Shown: piece by piece, positions 28,501-37,853 of the stretch
How the letters are laid out: the number at the start of each line of letters is the position of its first letter
Position numbering within the stretch: position 1 is the stretch's first letter
NCBI GenBank assembly: GCA_029851415.1
Contig: CM056742.1
Coordinates: forward strand, 16,223,736 to 16,287,735
DNA length: 64,000 nucleotides
Direction: 5' to 3'
Source of the DNA: Eretmocerus hayati
Lineage: Eukaryota; Arthropoda; Insecta; Hymenoptera; Aphelinidae
Translations under genes and position numbers: made by a program
Notes under the pieces: generated by a model
Told to the model about the DNA's origin: nothing
Database searches by the model: none
The model's input: only the letters and a program-made list of their open reading frames with translations

Positions 28501-29779
28501 GTAATTGAACCTTGCATCTATTCATTTGGATACAATCAATGATATGATTCTTCAGTTGATTTTCGGTGGTGAAATAATGTAAACATCGATCGCAGATGTG
28601 AATTTTCCCATGATGACCAGTCAACTGTTTCTTCACTAATCGAGAAAGATCTCGAATCCATACGTAATGGAACTTTGGAGGGTAAAGATATGGCTGTTGA
28701 TCCTCTCTAGCTTTATCTTCTTCGTCGACATAGTAATCTTGAATCAACAGTAAATTAACATGCTTCGTCTTATATGAGTCGGTGAGATGAGCAGTACATA
28801 CTGTATAGGATTTGCTCACTTTCTTGAGTAAGAAAATATTGACTGACATCTCATTTTGTCTCTCAAATTTCTTAATTTGCCTCAGAGAAACCGGGAAGCT
28901 GATACCAGTGAAATCAAGCTCATTTTCATAAGATCTATACCAACGAATCCGCTCGGCATTGTGAGGTGCTGGATGCAGAGCTGATAATACTGCCCATTTA
29001 AAGCACTGGTTATCGGTATTCTTCACGTTAACACATGTACGTTTCCTCTGGATTGAAACTGGTAGGGGAATGTACGAGCTGCCTTGCATTGGCTGATAAT
29101 GGTTCATATTCACGATCAAACTAACTACCTGCTTCAGAGTGAATCCAGAGCCTTTGCCCTCGAATTCTTCAATTTGATATAATATAGTTTCAATGACATA
29201 TTCATCATACCATTCTTTCAAATTTGTTGAAGTGAAAATGGGCTGGTTTGCAGTGTTGAAATACTTCATGTCGGTGGTCTCAGCATCATTTTTCAGAACT
29301 ACATATTCTGCACACAACTCTACGTTTACTTTCAAAGCTGAGGAAGTTTCTAAGGCAGCAGATATTTTTTCTTCAAACAAACACTTGGCATCCTCTAAGA
29401 ATGAGCTGATCTCTTTATGAAGCAGATTGGTTATCACGCCACTACTGATTCGACGTTGAAAAATTGAGGGTAAATCATCCCACCGGATCGACTGTTCAGA
29501 GTCATGACGCTCCGATGAATCAGATATTTCGACTTCACCACCAACTTTCCGTAAAAGGCTTTCAAGACGATTCCTGATGTTGATGAGCTTCGACAAGTAA
29601 GTCTGACATTTTTGTTTGTGATATCTGCTTAGTTCTGTCGTAGCCACTAATGTCTCGATACTTGAAATCAATTGTAGAGATTTGTCCAGACAATTGTGAA
29701 TATCTTCGTCTGATTCCATCTCTTGTAAAAACCGCATGAGTGTCTCGAAAATTATTTCAATGTTCTGGAGTGAAGCCAT
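25568..29779 (-). CDS. Protein-primed family B DNA polymerase (PolB), about 1,403 aa
   Basis: Replicates the element, presumably from a terminal protein. Numbering is from the ATG at 29779. Exonuclease motifs are ExoI YADFESF (Asp451, Glu453), ExoII NLSGYDGHF (Asp595) and ExoIII YLKTD (Asp748). Polymerase motifs are A YLDANNLYG (Asp845), B KLMVNAVYG (about 988-996) and C YTDTDS (Asp1091, Asp1093). Before ExoI is a C2H2-like finger (Cys396, Cys399, His412, Cys416). Between ExoI and ExoII is an endonuclease-VII-like module (CHICGKAF, then DHSHLTGAFRNAAHNSCN). The N-terminal 240 residues are helical; about 250-345 contain DNQCFKW and HVNLLL. The C-terminal 130 residues are acidic and disordered-looking. 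The frame is intact. An ATG at 29797 and a TTG at 29812 extend into what looks like an intron acceptor (TTATTCTAG), so 29779 is preferred. Confidence 0.95.
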   Translation of the reverse strand: MASLQNIEIIFETLMRFLQEMESDEDIHNCLDKSLQLISSIETLVATTELSRYHKQKCQTYLSKLINIRNRLESLLRKVGGEVEISDSSERHDSEQSIRWDDLPSIFQRRISSGVITNLLHKEISSFLEDAKCLFEEKISAALETSSALKVNVELCAEYVVLKNDAETTDMKYFNTANQPIFTSTNLKEWYDEYVIETILYQIEEFEGKGSGFTLKQVVSLIVNMNHYQPMQGSSYIPLPVSIQRKRTCVNVKNTDNQCFKWAVLSALHPAPHNAERIRWYRSYENELDFTGISFPVSLRQIKKFERQNEMSVNIFLLKKVSKSYTVCTAHLTDSYKTKHVNLLLIQDYYVDEEDKAREDQQPYLYPPKFHYVWIRDLSRLVKKQLTGHHGKIHICDRCLHYFTTENQLKNHIIDCIQMNRCKVQLPAEGSKLSFKNFKNKEKVAYILYADFESFLEPIQDQRAFQHHKAFSVGYYLKNTFDESKSYYRSYRQTTADAQTPAEWFVSELKLIAEELDYLYKNPKPMILTDEDRKVFEAAQNCHICGKAFTETDKKVADHSHLTGAFRNAAHNSCNLNYKDSRFIPIFYHNLSGYDGHFLIRELASDTILKGRISVLAENKDRYISFTKFIDGSIINFRFLDAFRFMPESLDKLASYLPQHIITYSNFKLDGFSDEQIKLLTKKGVYPYDYTSSLAVLEESSLPKKEDFYSKLHECEISDEDYEHANNVWRELKIKSLGEYSDVYLKTDVLLLADVFENFRSASLEAFGLDPAHYYTTPGYTWDCMLLYTGVELDLISDIDMLLFIEKGIRGGISQCSNRYAKANNRFMNEGYDPSRKETYLIYLDANNLYGFAMSQRLPCSNFEWVDNVDEDPNFYMVSDDSDVGYILECDLIYPEELHVKHQDLPFCPEHMAPPGSKHKKLLTTLYDKERYVIHYRALKQAREHGIIVKKIYRALKFTQSPWLEPYVAFNTQKRAAAANPFEKALFKLMVNAVYGKTMENKRKRVTVKLVKKWSGRYGAEAHIASPDFHSVSVIDDDLVAIQKLRTEVVMSKPTYVGLSVLDISKTHMYDFHYSKMKEWAGAHCKLLYTDTDSLIYLIEGANIYEIMKEHSDWFDTSDYEESNPFGIERKNKKIVGLFKDECNGCIMTEFIGLRSKMYCILIQNQPPVLKAKGVKTGVVKRTLTFENYRDCLFNGNVVKCVQNTIRSRLHNVRTERQEKVGLSPYDNKRFLIAGKTDTLPWGHKDISMEADRVGELPLIEPMARAELSSAANEPERRPPEEAPQVDFVPDEDLQIDCILDEDLQVEFQHDFEGVVEETLLSKSNQKIDSSHSVDESRSPIPESLDKDILSLFDEDILSIFLDESLSKEFAEEFESVELHRPKRIRPSDTFESEGPPNKKTCP

Positions 29780-30057
29780 CTCTAGAATAAGAGACATAGA
29801 TAAAAATATCAAAAATCATCTATAAGGTACGAGAGCAAGAGCCGAAGAAAATAAAACCAATGTACCTCACACGAAATGAGCCCCTGGTGCACTCTCCTCT
29901 CAAGCTATCTCGAGATTCAATAGTATTTCACCACGCAAGACTACTCAACTCTTTCGCAAGACCGTTACTACATCAGGGTAACTCCGTCTCGTGTACTTGG
30001 AATATCTCTCCAAAAGACCTGGAGTAGCTCCTTCTGGTACAACTTCAGTCAGCCAAC

Positions 30058-30089
30058 TGTCAGATTCAACCACTCGTCCTCTATTTATA
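30058..30089 (-). promoter_or_regulatory. Core promoter of polB
   Basis: TATAAATAG starts at 30089 and a CAGT initiator has its A at 30058, 31 bp apart. The leader to the ATG at 29779 is about 280 nt. It probably contains a 5'-UTR intron (donor near 29868, acceptor just before 29782). It is divergent from the promoter at 30261. Confidence 0.65.
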
Positions 30090-30260
30090 TGCTCTCCGAA
30101 ACTAGACTTGCAAATCAAAAGAGTTCAAAACTTTCAATCCACTTACTCGATGGGATGGAAAAAACAACGCCGAGTCGAATGATTTCTTCATTCACAGACA
30201 TCGCTCAGAGTATATCGAGTCGAAAACTTCTGATTCTCAAGATCAAGTTTCAAAAACTGC

Positions 30261-30292
30261 TATAAATAGAGCTTCGAGGAGCTGATTGATCA
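30261..30292 (+). promoter_or_regulatory. Core promoter of the right-arm paralogue gene
   Basis: TATAAATA from 30261 and a TCAAT initiator with A near 30292. The ATG at 30308 follows about 16 nt later. Confidence 0.6.
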
Positions 30293-30307
30293 ATCAAGTT
30301 TCACTCA

Positions 30308-31021
30308 ATGTACCAGACGGAGCTCCACCAGGTTCAGAGTGATATCCAAGACACAATGGAGTACGTTGTTGATATTCAGGGGTTCAGAAGATCGTCAAAT
30401 TTATTCCAGTTGAAAGAATTGGCGGTTATACCCCTTGAAGATGAGCAATCTCGAACCGTCTGTCTTTTCAAAGAGCCCTGCAAGTGGTCAAAACTCTTAC
30501 CTGAAGAACGAAAAACGAACCGCTGGCTAGAACGGAATTTCCACGGGATTCCATGGAATTCTGGATCGATTCCTTTCGATTGTCATGTACAAGTTTTGCA
30601 AACTGCTTTAGACAACGCTACTCGAATTTACGTAAAGGGACTAGAAAAGAAACGATGGCTCGATCTACTTCTACCTGGGAAGTGAGTATTTCGACTGACT
30701 CAATTTGTATCATAAATACTCATTGGGAATGAAATTTGCAGAGTTGTCATCGACATGGACGAATTACGTTGCCCAGCCTTGAAAAGATTAGAAAAGAATA
30801 AACGGCTCTATTGCGCTCATCATTCCCTTCGCCGAAATGCAATATGTGCTGTAAAAAACGCTCATCTCCTGAAAAACTGGCTGAGTAAACGAGTGCAAAG
30901 AGAGCAAACTATTGAGGGAGAAGATCAAGTTGATTTTGCTGATGGAGTCTGTCAAAACCGATCTTGTATCACTCAACAATCCGATTCAGTGGATTACGCT
31001 CTACTATCAATGTATAATTAG
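30308..31021 (+). CDS. Two-exon conserved Polinton protein (right paralogue of the 17249-17773 gene), 217 aa
   Basis: Exons 30308-30681 and 30742-31021 flank a 60-bp intron (donor GTGAGTAT, acceptor TTTGCAG). Splicing preserves the frame, and the intron position falls in the middle of the family alignment. Shared blocks with the left paralogue are YVVDIQGF, FQLKELAVIPLE, TNRWLERNFHGIPW and IYVKG in exon 1, and CAHHSLRRNAICAVKNAHLL in exon 2. The left paralogue has no intron. An alternative start at 30356 (MEYVVDIQGF) matches the left paralogue better; 30308 is the first ATG after the promoter. The extended C-terminus after the Cys/His cluster is unique to this copy. Function is unknown; duplication and divergence inside the element, or intron loss in the left copy, is likely. 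Confidence 0.75.
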
Positions 31022-32536
31022 TCTTGATTCCAATAAAAGTTTCAGAGAGTATTGTTTAGAAGAGAGTTATGGGGGAGACTTGATTAATTTGGATGGAATT
31101 TTTTTAATAATTTTGGGTTGGTCTCCACTGGCAAAGGCGATGGATTTGGAGCCTTGCTCTCTCTTCTAAATAATTAAATTTCAATCCTCGAATCAAATTC
31201 GGAACAACATCAATGTTGATTGATCACATGAGATTGAAACATTCATTCTATGAGTATTACATAGAATTGTTTCAATTCAAGCCTCCATATAAAATTTTAT
31301 CATTTAAGAAGTTCTCTTTCGCAACTCTCTTAATGCAAAGTTTCAAGTTACAGTTGGAATTTATTCCAAAATCTGTCAAGCATGAATAAATGAGTGGATG
31401 TTGATAAATTCAAGTAGAACTCGACTGCGATAAAATTCATCTTGACTACTGATTAAAGCAAGATTCAAAGATGATTGAAAGCAAGAGAAATATTGATAAA
31501 TCCAAGTAAAAATCGATTGCAATAAATTTAACCTTGACTACTGATAAAGCAAGATTCAAAAAAAAATGATTGAAAGCAAAAGAAAATAGTCGAATGATCG
31601 TAGAGTAGATCAACTCTCTCTCTTTCTCTCTCTCCCACATACAAATAGTTGAGTTACAGAGCTCTCAATCATATTTCGAATAATATCAATTCTATTATTC
31701 ACAGAAATTTAAAAGAATTCACTATGAATGACTCATGAGTCTTATTTTGATTCAAGATCTCATACCAAAATGCATTTGAATTTTTGAAGAGCAGCCATCT
31801 TACCATGAATTCATGTTTTGAATTATGAAATTTTATGACTCGTCAGTCTAAAATGCATCATTTGGGAAGAAGTCATCTCCCTCGACGAATTATGAAATTT
31901 CAATTGAGATACGAATGAATCATATTGAATCCAAATTCAATCGAATCCATCTTTACTACAAATTAGAAAGAAGGATAGTTGAATGATAAAATAAATGAAA
32001 TTTGACCATTTATTCATATGAAATAGATTGCAAATTGCAGTACAAAAATATAAAAACACACATTCACTGACTAATTATATCAAAGTGTGAATAACTACAA
32101 GAGCATCATTCGTAAAAGGCACTACTCATTACGTCTAGCTGATCTACAAAGTACATTTGTAAATTGAGTACAGACTGTAAACTAGTAAAAAATGTTCACA
32201 TAAAATCTATGCTTCAAAACAAAAACTTATCAAAAAAAAAAAGAAAGATCTCTCTTTCCAATGTCGCAGCAATGTGTACATACGATGTTTATAAATGATA
32301 AGCTGAAAATAAGCTTAGCAAAATGAATAGAAACTGAAATGACAATGGAGTGCATTTGTTCAAAATCTATGCTTCGAAACAAAACTTATAAAAAAAAAAA
32401 AAATCTCTTTTCTCCAATGTTGCAGCAATGCTTACATACGATGTTTATAAATGATAAGCTGAAAATGAGCTTAGCAAAATGAATAGGAACTGAAATGACA
32501 ATGGAGTGCATTTGTTCAAAACCTACGGCATTATTT
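31022..32536. other. Intergenic region with two tandem duplications
   Basis: AT-rich, non-coding, between convergent genes. A tandem duplication of about 92-96 bp lies at about 31399-31588. A second of about 160 bp lies at about 32200-32530 (shared block TACGATGTTTATAAATGATA). The latter probably falls in the 3' UTR of the five-exon gene. No other gene is seen. Confidence 0.6.
32200..32530. repeat. Tandem duplication, about 160-bp unit
   Basis: Two copies, each containing an ATCTATGCTTC block, an A-run, ATGATAAGCTGAAAAT and TGACAATGGAGTGCATTTGT, and differing by a few substitutions. Confidence 0.8.
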
Positions 32537-35278
32537 TTAAAATTTTAGACCCTTATAATTATATTGAGCAGGATTGAGTACAACGTCATTCGAGACTGGA
32601 TTTGATCCCAAAGTCTCACGTATGAGCCTGTCGAGGGCAACTTGAGTTTCATTAGTGAGATCCGGAAAGTTTGCATTTGAATTATAATGGTCAGCCAAAT
32701 CCAAAGAGTTGTTAAATGAAACTTGAGAACGATCATCAAGACTCATGTTGGCGTCATCTACTAAGGACTGCAACAGAACTCGTGGATTTTTGAACTCGCC
32801 ATCAGTCGAGTTTAAAGAAATTCCAGAATCTTCTCCCATGTTGCAGTCCATAGTAGAGGCATGCCTTACATTATCAGTTTTTCGAATTTTAGGAATTTTT
32901 AAACTAAAAACACTCCTATTTTGTTGTTGCTGTTGCTGTTGCTGAGTTTGTATCGGCTGCTGCTGCTGTACTGTAAGAGGTGACTGTGATGGAGAAAGAA
33001 GCGGTTGTTGCTGCAGTGGTACTGATGTTTGCTGTGGAGTTCTCTTCTTCTTACTGAGATTTTTCTGCGGGTTTTCAACCGCTCGCTGCTGTTGCTGAGT
33101 TTGTATCGGCTGCTGCTGTTGTACTGTAAGAGGTGACTGTGATGGAGAAAGAAGCGGTTGTTGCTGCAGTGGTACTGATGGTTGCTGTGGAGTTCTTTTC
33201 TTCTTACTGAGATTTTTCTGTGACTTTACAACCGCTGGTGGCTTCTGAGTCTTTACTACCTTCTTCTTCTCTTCTTTCTCTACCACCGATGCCCCTTTCT
33301 TCTTCTTCTCTTTGTGACTTTCTTCTTGATCATTCAACACCTTATCTTGACTTTTCTTCTTCTCTTTTTCTAAAAGTTGTTGCATTTTTTCCTCTTTTCG
33401 CTTTTTATTCGCCTCTCGTTTTTCCTTAGCCTCAAGTTTCCTTTTCAGTTTTTGTCTCTCTTCTTCTTCTTTCCTCTTTTCTTCACGCTCCTCTTCTTCC
33501 TTTTTAGCTTCTAACATTTTCCACCAGGGTTTCACTGAATTCCCCCTCGGGGTCATTTTTTGATACACTACTCCTTCTTTAATTAATATGGAGACTCCCT
33601 CTGGAGTACCAGTCTGAAACAAAAATAATGAAGATGATTAAATTCACTTGAAGACCAATCGATTAGATTTTCACGCTTAAGCTATGATTATTCCCAACAT
33701 GGTGAAAAACAAAGAAAAAAAGCAAGCAAAAATAATAGTTCGATCCATCAACTAACCATCTGATCATTATAGATTTCATCTTTCTCAACGCCATCATCAT
33801 CAAGAACATCATCATCATATTCATCTTCACTAGAAGATGATGAGTCAGAATCTTCAAGGGTTCCAGAATTTTCGATGACGTTGTTAAAATGTGGCATGGC
33901 ATCAGAATCCAAAGAAGGCATGTCATCATTTTTTGATGTAGACATGGCATTGTTATCCAAAGATGGCGCCACGTTTTCATCCAAAAATTGCGTAGCATGA
34001 TTATTCATAGGTTGTATGGCATCGTTATCCAGAGATGGCTCCACATTTCCATCCAAAAATTGCGTAGCATCATTATTCATAGGTTGTATGGCATCGTTAT
34101 CCACAGATGGCACAACGTTTTTATCCAACAATTGCACAGCATCATCATTTATAAGTGGCATGGCATTGTCATTTAAAAGTGGCATGGAACTGTTATTTGA
34201 AGATGCCATGAAATCCACATTTACAGACGGAGGCACGGCGTTAGAGAGAATAGGCAGCTGCAACGCCGGAGGAGTAGGAAAAATTGATGTAAGTGATGAT
34301 GGATCTATAACGGCGATTACATTTCCTACAGTAAGCTCCGTTCCATTCCCATCAGTGAGTTCCTGAAAGAAAAAAAAAATATGAATTTGTATAACATTTA
34401 GAATATATAATATTCAATCAGTGTACGGGTTGAAGTTTTTACCTGGGGCGATAGTTCAACTATCCCAATTAGTTTTTTAATACTGGGAGTGTTTGAGTTT
34501 GCGCAGTTATTCATGGTGACGAGATTCGTATAGTTGGACTCGCTCCAAAAAACACTTGAAAAAAAAAACAAAAAAAAAAAAATACACAGTATGAAGCAGT
34601 CACTAGTATTCGTCGTACTCAAACAATCGTCGTGCAACACCTCCGTGACGAACTATGCACTGATTACAATTACAACGTACTGGAGTATAGCTCCTTCTTC
34701 TTCCTCTCCTTATTACTGGTGAGAAGTCGATACTGCAATCTGTAAAAGAAATCAAAAATTTTTATGAGTGACAATTGGCTGAGAAAGAGAAAGAAAGAAA
34801 AATATAAAATATATTCATTTTAAATGAGATTATATGAAAGTATTTAAAATTGAGATGTAAAAAACAATTGATTGACACAAAAAAAATCTAATGAAAAAGA
34901 AGAAAATATTTTGATAAAATTGGTTTTAGACTTACCAGATAGTGGAGTGAAACGTACACTCGATGAGCTGCTTGCACGACTCCTAGGTGTCGAAGACGGA
35001 CTTGCAGCTACGACTGATGACGACGACGGAGACGTGAGGTCGATGATCTCTGGCACAAACTGTTGCGCAGGAGGTGGAGATCGTTGTCTAGGTGGTGGCG
35101 ATGGTCCTCGGTTACTAGGAGTCGGCGATTCTGGCGACTCTTGCTCGACCTCTTCTCCTTCAATTCTCGATTCAATAACGAAAAGAAATGCGTTGAGGTT
35201 GGTTGGTCTGTTTATCAATCTCAACTCGCTAGGATTCAGTCTTGTGATGCTAGCGTGGATTGTCCTGTTCATCTCAAC
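32537..35278 (-). CDS. Five-exon Polinton accessory gene, 755 codons
   Basis: Exons are 34936-35278 (ATG at 35272), 34604-34739, 34443-34554, 33757-34362 and 32537-33613. All four introns are GT-AG with pyrimidine-rich acceptors, and all phases (1, 2, 0, 0) agree. Exon 1 carries Pro/Ser-rich sequence and EIIDLTSP, a SUMO-interaction-like motif. Exon 2 has a Cys cluster (RCNCNQC) and basic runs. Exon 4 has repeats of about 22 residues of the type DNDAIQPMNNDATQFLD and ends in an acidic Ser/Glu/Asp tract. Exon 5 has a Lys/Glu-rich coiled coil, then two in-frame 51-residue repeats ending in poly-Gln. No known domain is recognised. A nuclear regulatory or scaffold role is guessed from composition. 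The gene lies wholly inside the terminal repeats. An acceptor directly before exon 1 implies a 5' non-coding exon, perhaps near 36.1 kb. Confidence 0.75.
32941..33240 (-). repeat. In-frame 153-bp tandem repeat in exon 5
   Basis: The unit beginning GCTGAGTTTGTATCGGCTGC occurs at 32941 and 33094. It encodes two 51-residue copies containing SKKKRTPQQ, LLSPSQSPLTV and poly-Gln. A period divisible by three with few differences suggests recent in-frame duplication. Confidence 0.85.
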
Positions 35279-36099
35279 CTGGAAAGAGTGAGGAAAAATA
35301 AGTCAAAACAAAATAAAATTGCTACCATAAGCCACATACACAGTTGAAAATTATCTAAAGAGTTAGAAATCAGGATCAAAACTAAAAACGAGAGCCACAT
35401 ACTAAAATCTCTCATCAATTATTCAATCAAATGATATTAGTTATCTATATGTCAAGCAGTGAATAAACAAGCTCTACAATGTATCAGAATATCTTGGACA
35501 AGTATGCGAGAAGTGCCAGACATGTGGAAAAAGCTCATATCAACTCCAAAACTAAATGACGAGAGCATCCACAATGATCCAAGGTACTTTCTGGAGCACT
35601 ATACATATAAATTTCATATTCTCCATTCAAATTAAACTACACAGTACTCTTTATCCTAAGCAGTATGGTTTACAAGTCTTAGGAAATGATATATATCATT
35701 GCAGATGTTATCGTCATTTAGTTTTAGTGTTCTACATGGATTCAATCATATGTCTGATACTTATCGCATAGTTTTCCAGGACATTTTGATGATTTTTTAG
35801 AGTCTATTCATTACATTGAGCAGCTTACAAAGTACTTGGTAGCCTACATGATCTGAAATTAATCAAAAAATATCATTAGAATGTATAGAAAATATAAAAA
35901 AGAGTATCCCAAAAAAGTTGATTTTTTTTATGCAAGAACAGTCAGAGTTTCAATTCTGAATATTATTAGTGAGAATTCTTTTTTTTCAAAGTTTCAAGAG
36001 ATGGTTGATTGACTGAAAAGATCCTAAAATTTACTACTATCAAATGTATCACAGCTAACCTCTAAGAAAGAAGTCCTCGTGCACCTTCTCCAAGGAGTG
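35279..36099. other. Probable intron and 5' region of the five-exon gene
   Basis: Low-complexity AT-rich sequence. The acceptor CTCTTTCCAG lies at its left edge. A possible donor (AGAG/GTTAGC) lies near 36060 on the minus strand. No coding sequence is evident. Confidence 0.4.
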
Positions 36100-36420
36100 A
36101 GCACTTAGGGACATAGGTTAGATCAGAGCACGACGATGATGATCCTCTGCAAGCAATGCGGCTCTTTTATAACGTAATCGTGCTGCAAGAATGTCACCTG
36201 CTGCGGAGCACAACCGAAGAGTGGGCACCAGGAGTTGTGAAATGCACCAGAGCACGGTTGAGACTGATGACCCTCTGCATAGGACGAGGTCCTCTTATAT
36301 AACCTCCTCGTATTGCTAGGGTGTGTGTCCGGATGCAGAGCACGTTGAAAACTGATAACCCTTTGCATGGGACAAGGCCCTCTTATATAACCTTCTTGTA
36401 TGATGATGATGTTTTCGGCT
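36100..36420 (-). promoter_or_regulatory. Three tandem promoter-like cassettes
   Basis: Three diverged repeats on the minus strand each carry a TATA box: TATAAAAG at 36164-36171, TATATAAG at 36294-36301 and TATATAAG at 36382-36389. The latter two are followed 36 bp downstream by TCAGT (A at 36265 and 36353). They point toward the five-exon gene and are its likely promoters. Confidence 0.5.
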
Positions 36421-37622
36421 GCAGAGCGCGATCAAAACCTATCCTTTTTGCTCGAGACAATGCTCACGCCGCGTCGAGAAAAACGACGATTCAATGTTCA
36501 CAGCGCGAACATTCTCGAAAAGCGAGGCAGATATGATGCATCCCGCGATATCCAGAAACAACAACTTTTCGCGGCAATCGAGCAGACAGCAAATTCGTCG
36601 CTTCGAGAACGTTCTTGCAGAATGGTGATGACAGACAGCAGACTTTGCGTGACGATCAACGTTACGTCGCTTGACAATCGTTCAACATTTTACATCAAAA
36701 GAATTTTCTGTTCATTAAAAGTTCACTTGCTCCTGCTCAATATTCATGCCATTTGCTAGCCGAATTCAGCAGATCTTTCTCGAACGTGATGCATCGTAGC
36801 AGCAGGCAGATCTTTCTCGAACGTAATACATCATAGCAGCAGGCAGACTTTTCTCGAACGTGATGTATTATAACCGCACTCGAGACTCGCTTTTTAGCCA
36901 GTTTGATGAGCTAAATTCAGCAGAGGCAGATTTTTCACGCACATAAAGTTGCGAGAGCCATCGTCCGAGCATCTTTGAATTTGCTGTTGCTGACATGGCA
37001 CGTTCGAAATCAGACTTGAGAAACGGATCTTTCTCGGAAGCGATTTGCAGACGCATAGAGCAGCAGCAGCAGCAGCAGCAGCACGGCATCATGAATTTCA
37101 TACAGCACAGCAGCACTCGCGAGACGCGGTCTTTAGCATCGCGAATTTTCGATGCAGCTTACATGCTCCATAAAGCAGCAGCACTCGCGAGACGCGGTCT
37201 TTAACATCGCAAATTTTCGATGCAGCGAGAGCATCGTCCACGAGTGCATCCTCGAGGTCGAACCAACCTCCTCGAAGACGCACTCGAGGAGGACGCTCCG
37301 CGCGCACGTAAAGTTTGAGAAACCGTCTGCTGTACGATCGTGACTGACGAAGCATCGCAGCTGTTCGCCGCTCTCTCGCCCTTTCTGCGCGTTCGCTCCC
37401 TCTCCAAAAGCTGCGATGAATTTGACGCCGAGTGGGGCTCGCTCGTTCGATTTTTATTCGCTTTTATTCTAATAATTCAAATCTCTCGCAACTTCGAGTA
37501 GACTTTGAATGATTTTCATTGCATTCAACCTTATGAAGCTTTGATTGCATTAATAACGATATGAGATTTTTGGTAGCGAACTGCATTCAAAACCCTATGA
37601 GAGTTTTAATGCTATGGGATTT
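36421..37622. other. GC-richer right-end region with short tandem repeats
   Basis: Three copies of a unit of about 37 bp with GCAGATCTTTCTCGAACGT lie at about 36768-36877. Two copies of a unit of about 65-70 bp with CAGCACTCGCGAGACGCGGT lie at about 37110-37225. A CAG run is at about 37061-37082. Frames on both strands are repeat-driven and not convincing genes. Confidence 0.5.
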
Positions 37623-37847
37623 TACTCGATTGAGTCGGTAACTCGTTGTATAGTAGGTTCCCCTGCATTTGAAACCCTAGGGGACGTTGGCTGCATTTCA
37701 AAACCCCGTGGGACGTTGAGTGCATTCAAAAGCCTGTGGGACTTTGGGTGCATTCAAAAGACTATGGGACTTTGAGTGCAGACTGCATTCAAAAGCCTAT
37801 GGGACTTTGAGTGCAAATTGCATTCAAAGTCCCATAGTATACCTACT
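37623..37847 (-). repeat. Right terminal inverted repeat of the Polinton
   Basis: About 225 bp, inverse of the left repeat. It ends with the complement of AGTAGGTATACTATGGG and is followed directly by CGGGAA. The inner end shares the block GAGTCGGTAACTCGTTGTAT with the left repeat. Confidence 0.92.
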
Positions 37848-37853
37848 CGGGAA
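37848..37853. repeat. Right target-site duplication (CGGGAA)
   Basis: Exact match to the left duplication at 16368-16373. The pre-insertion site can be inferred as one copy of CGGGAA in receptor-cluster DNA. Confidence 0.95.

Larger units (their letters stand above)
16374..37847. mobile_element. Complete Polinton/Maverick element, 21,474 bp
   Basis: A self-synthesizing virus-like DNA transposon bounded by terminal inverted repeats that start AGTAGGTATACTATGGG and by a perfect 6-bp duplication. It encodes the full diagnostic set: protein-primed family B DNA polymerase, retrovirus-type integrase, FtsK/A32-like packaging ATPase, adenovirus-type protease, and major and minor jelly-roll capsid proteins. 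It also carries accessory genes. None of the core frames contains a stop or frameshift. It is therefore potentially capable of transposition and perhaps of particle formation. Gene polarity changes at 21.83-21.93, 24.97-25.15, 29.8-30.3 and 31.0-32.5 kb. Confidence 0.97.

Noticed and set aside
34872..35347. Overlapping plus-strand frames of 139 and 94 codons
   Set aside because: They are antisense to exon 1 of the five-exon gene and are driven by its Ser/Pro-rich composition.
36768..36877. CRISPR-like array (about 37-bp repeats)
   Set aside because: The units are contiguous without unique spacers, in an animal genome. This is a simple tandem repeat.
36868..37407. Frames on both strands in the right-end repeats
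   Set aside because: Open by virtue of tandem repeats and a CAG run. No promoter, splice or homology support.
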